Shown: positions 56,621 through 64,000 of the stretch, one piece after another | How the letters are laid out: each line of letters begins with the position of its first letter | Numbering within the stretch: position 1 is the stretch's first letter | Source: Calliopum simillimum | Lineage: Eukaryota; Arthropoda; Insecta; Diptera; Lauxaniidae | Length of the DNA stretch: 64,000 nt | Reading direction: 5' to 3' | Assembly (NCBI GenBank): GCA_951812925.1 | Contig: OX638368.1 | Coordinates: forward strand, 20,461,187-20,525,186 | The notes under the pieces: model-generated | Database searches by the model: none | Seen by the model: only the letters and a program-made list of their open reading frames with translations | Told to the model about the DNA's origin: nothing | Position numbers and translations under genes: made by a program

Positions 56621-57251
56621 CATCCCACAAACGCGTCGCCAACGTAACGCCGCCCACGATGGACGTTCCCATGAAGAGCCCAACGTTGGTGCCAGTGAAC
56701 GTGGTAGCGGAGCACGAAATTTGCCACAGTATTCAAATTCAATGCGTGTACGCAAAACGAGCACTTATTTGCCGGTGCCATCACATACCAGAGCAGCATC
56801 GACGCCATCACAAATTGAAAATGTCAACAGTGGTGTTGTTGTTGGCAGTAACCCGAATGGGTTAAGCAAAATAAATCCACATGAAAAACGCTATCAAAGC
56901 ACGCTGGACAATTCAACATTGGCACGTGAAAATCATGATGCAAGCGGGGTGGAAAGCAGTAGTGGCGGCACCACCATCACCACCACTCACCATCATCATA
57001 AGCGAGCTGCATCGGAGGCGCCAACATCAAAGTCACATCACAGTAAACGCACTCAATCGATGAGTGGTAGTGAGAAGCCAGTGGTGGTGCAACATCAGCA
57101 GAAACGTAGTCTGGATGTGAGCAGTAGTAGCAGTGTCGTAAAGCAGAAGAATGCAGCGGCAAATTTGATGCCCACACAGGAGCTGCTGGCGGAGTTGTTG
57201 AAGGGTTCAAGTGAAAAGTTGTTATCGGAGCAACGGCAACAAATGTTTGCG
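56621..57251 (+). CDS. Internal exon, continuation of the 49.3-kb exon
   Basis: The acceptor ACTTTTGCAG (ending 56620) follows a pyrimidine-rich tract; the exon ends GCG/GTAAGT (57251/57252). It opens with one base that completes the Gly codon left by the donor at 51885, so the join reads EELRESEG then IPQTRRQRNAAHDGRS. The 210 codons encode a basic, Ser/His-rich segment with YLPVPSHTRAASTP (about residues 47-60), a poly-His stretch and, at the end, a probable helix MPTQELLAELLKGSSEKLL followed by SEQRQQMFA, then phase 0. The ATG at 56586 lies upstream of the acceptor and is not used in this model. No domain is recognised; if the Rho-GEF guess is right, a DH domain would follow downstream of the window. 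Confidence 0.85.
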
Positions 57252-57289
57252 GTAAGTTGAATTGATGGAAGGATTATATTGAATTGCAC

Positions 57290-57935
57290 TACATTTGAAT
57301 TGAATTGAATTGAATTGAATTGAATTGAATTGAACTGAATTGAATTGAATTGAATTGAATTAAATTGGATTGAATTGAATTGAACTGAATTGAATTGAAT
57401 TGTATTGTATTGTATTGAATTGAATTGAATTGAATTGAATTGAATTGAATTGAATTGAATTGAATTGAATTGAATTGAATTGAATTGAATTGAATTGAAT
57501 TGAATTGAATTGAATTGAATTGAATTGAATTGAATTGAATTGAATTGAATTGAATTGAATTGAATTGAATTGAATTGAATTGAATTGAATTGAATTGAAT
57601 GGAATTGAATTGAATCGAATCGAATTGAATTGAATTGAATTGAATTGAATTGAATTGAATTGAACTGAATTGAATTGAATTGAATTGAATTGAATTGAAT
57701 CGAATCGAATTGAATTGAATTGAGTTGAGTTGAGTTGAGTTGAGTTGAGTTGAGTTGAGTTGAGTTGAACTGAATTGAATTGAATTGAATTGATTTGAGT
57801 TGAGTTGAGTTGAGTTGAATTGAATTGAATTGAATTGAATTGAATTGAATTGAGTTGAATTGAATTGAATTGAATTGAATTGAGCTGAATTGAATTGAAT
57901 GGAATTGAATCAAGTTGAAATGAATTGAGTTGATC
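57290..57935. repeat. (AATTG)n pentanucleotide microsatellite, about 640 bp
   Basis: Nearly uninterrupted GAATT/TGAAT units with islands of variants (GAGTT at 57721-57765, GTATT near 57400, GAATC near 57615 and 57700). It starts about 40 bases after the splice donor at 57252. The minus-strand frame across it (NSIQF repeats) is an artefact of the five-base period, which gives no stops. Confidence 0.95.
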
Positions 57936-60024
57936 TGAATTTACTTGAGTTCAATGAAAAAAAATCATAATAAATTAATTCAAACTAAAAAACTGTCTAT
58001 TTCCGCTGTGGTAGCTCTTAACGCCATTAAGTATGCAATAAAAAGTTTTGTATATAAATTGATTTCCTGTTGTTTACAATCCAAAGGTTTACGAAAATAA
58101 ACATCAGTTCCGATAAAATTGGAGCAGCAACAGGTTCTCTACTATTTTGTTCTCTAAATGTTTTCAATTATTTTGCGCTTTCACCCCTCCCCTAGTGATT
58201 GGATATCACTTCTCAATGAAACTAGAACTTTTTTTGTTTATATTACAGTTTTTGCAAAATAAATTTTTGATTTCAATTTTTAAATAAAATTACTCTTATG
58301 TAGTTGTTTTGAACAAAAAAGCAAATATTAAATATGCTAATACTCTTTGTGTAAAATTCTTGTACACAAGGCCATGGAAAAGTTAGAAAAGCCTTTCAAA
58401 TTCATTTTTGTTGCTTTATCTCAATTATTTCGATACATTTCTGTCTGAAAGTCTTCTCACTTGATTTCTTTTCATCTTTATTGCTTGTTCTCAGTTTTAA
58501 CACTTTTTCTGCTGAAGTTTTCCAATATTTTTGTGGGAATTTTCTCATCGGGAATGATATTTAAATTGCACTCTTTACAAATTATGCCTCTCACAAGAAT
58601 TTGCAATTTAAGTCTTGTAATTCCGCAAATTATTGGCGCTTTCTCTCTCTCCTTACTGTACCTTGTACTTTAGGGTGACACAAAAAAAAAAACCGAAGGT
58701 GTCGGGATGTTAGGGGCGCTCAAATGATCCTTTGGAATTTTATAAAAATGATACAAATTTCAGAACTTAAAATGAAGACTTAGAGGTCACAAGTTTTGTT
58801 TTCAGGAAAAATTTCCAAAATATTTTTGACAATGAAAGTGTTAAAAAAATTTTACTAATACACCGTCCTACACAACTGAAAAAAAAACCAATGAAATATG
58901 GCTTAAAATAATTTATATGTGTGTTGCCGATTTCCTGGATCAGGTCAAATTTTTATAAGGATTTTTTATTAAATTTTACGATCCTTACATCTGACGTAGG
59001 TATATCAGGTGTTCTGAAAACTTATGCAGTATATTAAGAGGAATATTTTTGTAGAAAACTTTAAACCCCTACATCCCATACACACGGGTCATTTTTCACC
59101 TTTTCTTGAATGGGTACAAAAATTACACATAAAACAGCTGAATAATGGATCAGTATGTACCACAGAAATATTTGCTATACAATTTTACTAATAGTTGCCG
59201 AACACTGAAAAGTCGAAACTTCATCGCGAAAGCCAAAAAAAACGTCAATATCAATTAAGACCGTTTCATATCTCATTTTTATTACATTTTTGACGCATTT
59301 CTTTGAAGATTAAAGCATTTCTCGCCTTTGGTGACCCACAGTGAAATTTTTGTGCAATACTTTATCCCATTATAGTCCAGTTTTTAAAAAACGTAGTCTG
59401 AAAGACCAATAGAAACAGTCTATAATGGGTTAATGTATTCTATGAAAATTTTCCTTGCATAATTTCGCTATGATTTTGGAACAAGAAGTTTTATCAAAAA
59501 TTTCAATAATTGAAACTCGATATACCCCTTACTCCCTATTTCCTTCCCCGAAAGGGGCTCTCATACAGTACTAATGAATTCATGTAAAAAAAATCTCCGA
59601 AGTTTCCTGATAGTTGAAAATATATTCAACCACCTCAAATATTTTTTTCTCCCCGATATTTTTGTGGAGCACACCTACCCTCTGTTTCTATTTTCTAAGA
59701 AGGCACATTTGAAAAAAGGAATTTGGTTTATATTGGCTTATACTTAAAAGGCATCACGTTGTCCTCAGTATCCTAGGAATATAAATATTACACCACATTT
59801 GGTTATAGGATATGAAAAAAAAAATAAAAAATTTCTGAAAATCTGGGTCAAAATCGGGTATTATTTTCGAATATGCTCATATCTCTTTTCAAAATTAACC
59901 TGAAACCAATATAGTTAAGAACCTGCTACGAGTATTTCTATCTTGCTCCTGAAAGGGTTAATATTGATTCCAATTTATATCGGAGAACTACTAAATCTTC
60001 GGCAATGTCTACATTCTTCTAAAT
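57936..60024. other. Intronic or intergenic AT-rich stretch
   Basis: No exon is convincing. It contains the hairpin-family relic at 58930-59460 and, around 59510-59580, words (TACCCCTTACTCCCTATTTC, GGGGCTCTCATACA) like the modules of the palindrome at 20452-21979. Confidence 0.35.
58930..59460. repeat. Half copy of the 10.9-12.1-kb hairpin family
   Basis: AAAACTTATGCAGTATATTA, GAGGAATATTTTTGTAGAAA, GGGTACAAAAATTACACATA and GGATCAGTATGTACCACAGA match in order the left arm at 11095-11270. It continues with AACCCATT-module traces (ATCCCATTATAGTCCAGTTT, 59364). The opposite arm is absent. Confidence 0.65.
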
Positions 60025-60315
60025 TCTTATCTATATATTATTACGCAAGACAAAAATTTGTCCTACCTTTTTTTCCTAGGTTAGAAGTGGTGCACGACTT
60101 TGAATTATACACCATTAGAAAGGTATTTGTTTATAAATGTGCACAAAATACAAAATATTTGAATATTTTGCCATGAAGCCAGGTAAAGTTAAATGCAAAT
60201 TTTTCAATATTAACAACGAGAAAATACGCTGTCACATAGATCTTTTCAGCTCTATGTGACAGCGTAAAGCAGCACAAAGAGAAAGACAAAAAGCTAACTG
60301 ACTTCATGTTTTTTG
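60025..60315 (+). repeat. Uninterrupted copy of the 20.3-22.1-kb dispersed repeat
   Basis: Starts TCTATATATTATTACGCAAG, continues ACAAAAATTTGTCCTACC, TATACACCATTAGAAAGGTA and TTTTTCAATATTAACAACGA, and ends near GACTTCATGTTTTTTG. It contains a 14-bp-arm hairpin CGCTGTCACATAGA/TCTATGTGACAGCG (60229-60266). It shows the pre-insertion state of the palindrome site near 20452. Confidence 0.65.
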
Positions 60316-61843
60316 TTTTCTTTTCGTTTCACATTGTACCAGGGATGATAAATGAGCTTTTCCATAAAATTGTCCAAAAAGTGTCAAAATTATTTAATAA
60401 ATTTGTGGTCAAATCTTGACCATTGCACTATAGGTCAAAAGGCACACTTTTTTGGCCAAAATTCAATTTTTACAAGTGTTGCTATTGAGTTTTTGTTGAT
60501 GCAGTGTAACGGAGAATACTTCAACACAAATAAAAGGGTTTTTTGTTTTGGGGAAAAATTATTTTTTGTTCCTCAGCAATGTGTCAAAGTTGATGCATTT
60601 GCATTTTACTGAGATAACGCAAAAAAGTCGTGATTTTGCCTCTTTTTTTTTTTAATTAATAAAAAGTAGTCAAAATAATTTGTTTTTTTTTTTAAAATAA
60701 AAATGGATAAAATTGATGATATTATGTTTAATGCAATGTGGTTGAAAACATTAAAATATATTTTGGTTTTCTGTGGAAAAATCTAAAATTCAAACTAGAC
60801 CCCTGACTTTTAATATTTTTTTTTTTTTTGAATATTGAACTTCGTGTAAGCTTTTAAAATTTTGTTGGAATTTGTTAGTCCTAAGGAACCCTAAACTAGT
60901 AAGACGGTGCTATTGTTAATGTTATTTAGAAATAAAGGCGCCCGATTTTGCCCGTTTTTTTTTATGTATTTTTCAGGTAACTTTTCTTCCGCAATTCCGA
61001 TTTATTCGAAGTCTGGTTGCTAAAGACAGACAAAAAAGAAAACGAAGAAGCTGTTTTTCAATTTCTTATTAGAAAAAACTGAAGATACTACTAGTTCAAG
61101 TAACTTGGGTGAAAGTGCGTATATTTTTTGCATTGGGTTTTTTGAAAAATAGAGATATTTTACGAAAGTATACGAAAAATTAGTACCTTTGTTACTTTTG
61201 AGGTCAGTTGTAGACTGCACAACATTTTTTTTATTTATTTTGCATAATTCATTACTGAGTACCATTTCGTACCTTCAAAACCATTTCTTTCTTCAAAAGT
61301 TATTGCAGATTTAAGATGACATCATATGAATCCAAAGTTGTGTCGTTTTACCCGTTTTATGGGATTTCAAGATGTCATCTTAAATCGGCCATAACTTTTA
61401 AAGAAAGTATCGTATGGCAATTTTTAAGAGCTAATTTTAAAGAAACATAACAGAACTACGTGATACATTTAGTAAAAAAAATATTGAAAATTTTGTGCAG
61501 TTTGCATCGAACCTCAAAAATAGCCAAAATAGTAATTATTCATGAGTGTGACCACAAATATCTCCAAATCCTGAGGTGATGGGTCAATTCTGACCTCGGA
61601 TTCGGATTCAACGCATTAAGTTACTTTGGAAATGCTTGAAAACAAAACCTTGCTGGTATATGTTATTAATTTAGAGAATTTATTACGCGCCATTTTCGAC
61701 CCGGTAGTCCAAGGGCTAAGATTTTTTTCAGAATTGTTCTTTTAGTCTAGAGTCATCATAAAAACTACATTTGCAGTTGGTATCCATGATAATATGGACG
61801 TTATGAATTTTGGCCAAAAAAGTGTGTCTTTTGACCTATAGTA
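60316..61843. other. AT-rich non-coding stretch with a short hairpin
   Basis: No gene. At 61288-61410, AAAAGTTATTGCAGATTTAA then GATGACATC pairs with GATGTCATCTTAAATCGGCC then ATAACTTTTA, arms about 35 bp around a 50-base loop. The frames at 60352-60612 and 61020-61265 have no domain. Confidence 0.35.
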
Positions 61844-62976
61844 TTGGGTGTACAACTTAAAAACCGTAATTTTTTAGCGAAATTTGATGCTTTATTGTGG
61901 AAAAATGTTACAATATATTTTATTCAAAGCATTGTCCATTGGAAGCTACAACATTTCCCCATCTTTCAGGCAATTTATGAATTCCATCCCAAAAAAGTTG
62001 CGCCGGCTTGGCAGCTAAAAATGAATCGAGCCAATTTTCGATATCTTGAACTTAAGTCTTGCAACATGCGGCCGAGCGGTTGTCATGATGAAAAATTATT
62101 GCTTCGTGTCTGGTCGCATTTTCCGAGAGTTTTTCGATGATGGCACGCTTCAAACGTATTAATTGTGTTCGGTACAGGTCACCTGTGATTGTCTGGCCCG
62201 ATTTCAACAACTCATAATATAACGGCCCCTTCTGATCCAACCAAATACACAGCATAACCTTGGCGCCATGGATATTTGGCTTCGAGGTTGATTTGGCTGG
62301 TTGGCCGGGTTTCACGTATGACTTTTTGCGCTTGGGATTGTCATAATGGATCCATTTTTCATCCCCAGTCACAATCCGATGCAAAAATGATTTGTTTTTA
62401 TGGCGCTCAAGCAGCATTTCAGACATACAGAAGCGCCGTTCAACGTCTCTCGGCTTCAACTCATAGGGGACCCAATTAGCTTGCTTCTGAATGTATCCGG
62501 CGGCTTTCAAACGTTTCGAAATGGCTTGCTGAGTCACTCCCAACGATTTGGCAAGCTCGTCTTGTGTTTGACACGAATCCTCATCGAGTAACTTCTCTAA
62601 TTCTTCGTCTTCATACTTTTTTGGCTGTCCTGGGCGTTCTTTGTCTTTGATGTCAAAATCGGCACTTTTGAAGCGTTTAAACCATTCAAAACACTGTGTT
62701 TTTTTCTTAAAGCATCGTCGCCATAAACTTCTACAAGCAAACTATGACTTTCCGCAGCAGTTTTCTTTGCAAAAAAATGACCCAACAGAACCTCCCGCAA
62801 ATGCTGTCTTTTTCTCGAATTTTCGAAGTTATTCATCGTGAAAAATAATAATGATGCACTCAAGATAAAATTGTTTTGTTGACTGATTTTGACAGCTGTC
62901 AAATGTACCTTCAAAATGACATATATATAAAGTTCGAGCTTTCACGATATTTGTTAGTGCGGACATCCACACCCAA
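61844..62976 (-). pseudogene. Mariner with a frameshift and a deleted third catalytic Asp
   Basis: TA flanks both ends (61842-61843, 62977-62978) and the termini share TTGGGTGT. The minus-strand transposase starts at ATG 62836 (MNNFENSRKRQHLREVLLGH), runs into a frameshift at about 62700 within the first HTH and resumes with KKYEDEELEKLLDEDS. The frame from 62543 then reads MGVTQQAISKRLKAAGY (second HTH), VTGDEKWIHYDNPKRKKS (first catalytic Asp), NIHGAKVMLCIW and IIFHHDNRSA (second Asp). Directly after this a deletion removes the SPDLAPSD-type region with the third Asp; the end, with a NWLDSFLAAKPAQLF segment, survives to about 61875. It is non-functional. The TIRs are about 1.13 kb apart, close to the normal 1.3 kb. 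Confidence 0.9.
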
Positions 62977-62978
62977 TA

Positions 62979-63360
62979 CATTGGGCGATTCTAGTTTTAA
63001 TAAAATGTGAATTCGATTATGCCCGATTTGTTTTAAAAAACAAAACCGCATACCGAAAACCTTTTACGGTATAATCTCTCGCACGAAACAAACAGTAGAA
63101 TTACCCAAAGCAAAACAAAACGTGAGAGTCATGCATATGCAAACCAAATACAGCGACAGAGAGAGAGTGTGAGCGCCAGAGTTCAATCAAATGAATGAGA
63201 GCACAGAGACCGCTTGTGAGCGCACTAAGGTGACCAGTGCGCATGTAAAAACACACATGCTGTTCTTAACAGTCACAGCAATTTCCATATGAAAATTCTG
63301 TTTTCTTCAATTTTGTTTTCAACTGAGTTTTCCTGAGTTTTCTTTCACACACAATCATAT
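62979..63360 (+). promoter_or_regulatory. GAGA-containing candidate promoter region
   Basis: A GACAGAGAGAGAGTGTGAGC block (63155) and AGAGCACAGAGACCGC (63198) are typical of fly promoters bound by GAGA factor. They precede a leader-like sequence with no repeats. A clear TATA box or initiator is not identified. The host gene on the plus strand gives a plausible context as an alternative promoter. Confidence 0.3.
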
Positions 63361-64000
63361 GCGCTGGAAATGCGATTTAAGTGTGTATATGGCACAATGG
63401 AATATTGTGTTTTTTTGTTGTATACCGTATATGAGCAAAAATATTAAGTATGGCGGCGAGTCGCGGAGAGTGTTAACGGAAGGCAGCGGTGTGTATGGAT
63501 GGCACGGCAACAGCAAAATCAGCGGCAGCAGCAATGGGGCAATACAAAACAACAACAAAAATCAGTTAGTATGGCAAGAAAGCGAATATCATTGCAACAG
63601 AGAAGGAGTAAAAAGAACAAGAAGAAGACGAGAAAAGCACAATACGAAAAGAAATGAAAATGAAAATTTTCGCCTTAATCGTGGCGGACGGAAGTGGCAA
63701 AAAATTTTTAAGTTTCTTTTAATTTGTTTCGTGTCGGAAATTTCAACAACGCAAAATTTTTTTTTTGTTTTCAAAAAAAGCCAAGATTTTTCAAAACATT
63801 TTGGAATTAACGGAATTGAATTAGATTTAGATTGGTATTTTATTATTTCGAAAACGGCAACGGAATGTGATGAAGTAACTTTGGTGGCGAAGAAAAAGAA
63901 AAACGAAAATTCTTAAGAGTGAAATTGCTTGGAAAACGAACGCAATTGAAGGAAAATTGCGCTGCAAAAGTGTGAAAAATTTCAATTTTAATTTTCGGAA
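63361..64000 (+). other. Possible 5' untranslated first exon
   Basis: The sequence is purine-rich with AACAACAACAAAAATC, GTGAAAAATTTC-type blocks and no transposon features, resembling long fly 5' leaders. The frame 63359-63916 (185 codons) has no recognisable domain and an unusual composition, so I treat it as chance. The window ends before any donor site. Confidence 0.3.

Noticed and set aside
57095..57913. A 272-codon minus-strand open frame with NSIQF repeats
   Set aside because: It is the (AATTG)n microsatellite read in a frame without stops; not a protein gene.
63359..63916. A 185-codon plus-strand open frame
   Set aside because: No domain, odd composition and position in a leader-like, purine-rich region; treated as chance within a possible 5' exon.

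Overview
The window looks like AT-rich intronic and intergenic DNA of a higher fly, most likely a tephritid fruit fly. The clues are CAA/CAG-rich coding exons, fly-type splice sites, several mariner-family remnants including the DD41D (rosa-like) type first described from tephritids, and repeats related to the Drosophila INE-1/DINE-1 (Helentron-like) family. The species call is inference; no database was searched.

Host genes. All convincing host coding sequence lies on the plus strand. There are two small exons (27077-27236, carrying a start codon, and 27712-27923), then a very large low-complexity exon ending at a GTAAGT donor (about 31629-34922), a large exon at 49334-51885 and another at 56621-57251. 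The last three have compatible splice phases (0/0, then 2/2) and probably belong to one long gene with introns of about 14.4 and 4.7 kb that continues beyond 64 kb. I do not recognise the gene with confidence. The two small exons may be its 5' part or a separate gene. A GAGA-rich stretch and 5'-leader-like sequence at 63.1-64.0 kb may be a further promoter and first exon.

Mobile DNA fills much of the rest. From left to right: a dead DD41D mariner interrupted by a hAT-like MITE made of CAAGAC hexamers (2.0-3.6 kb); a DINE-like copy (3.7-4.9 kb); a 0.55-kb hairpin element (6.5-7.05 kb); a second CAAGAC MITE (8.95-9.33 kb); and a deeply nested composite at 10.8-18.0 kb. The composite is a long-TIR transposon with a zinc-finger-like ORF. 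Its left TIR is split by a mariner, which itself holds a hairpin element and a Helitron-like repeat, and the latter holds a foldback-like element. Further on are a 1.5-kb palindrome (20.45-21.98 kb), a mariner deletion derivative (23.2-24.0 kb), a DD41D element with an open catalytic-domain ORF (25.5-26.4 kb), a GGGCCC-rich MITE and a 120-bp tandem array.

The intron at 34.9-49.3 kb holds a 0.56-kb hairpin, a gag-only retroelement whose terminal repeats are inverted (41.96-43.67 kb), a 1.6-kb palindrome (45.9-47.5 kb) and a roughly 170-bp tandem array. The next intron holds a LINE RNase H remnant broken by two insertions. A 640-bp (AATTG)n microsatellite and a frameshifted mariner (61.84-62.98 kb) follow.

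The main theme is the density of long inverted repeats: at least nine separate hairpin-forming units of about 0.5-1.8 kb. Several lie inside introns of the plus-strand gene, so its pre-mRNA should contain long double-stranded stems.
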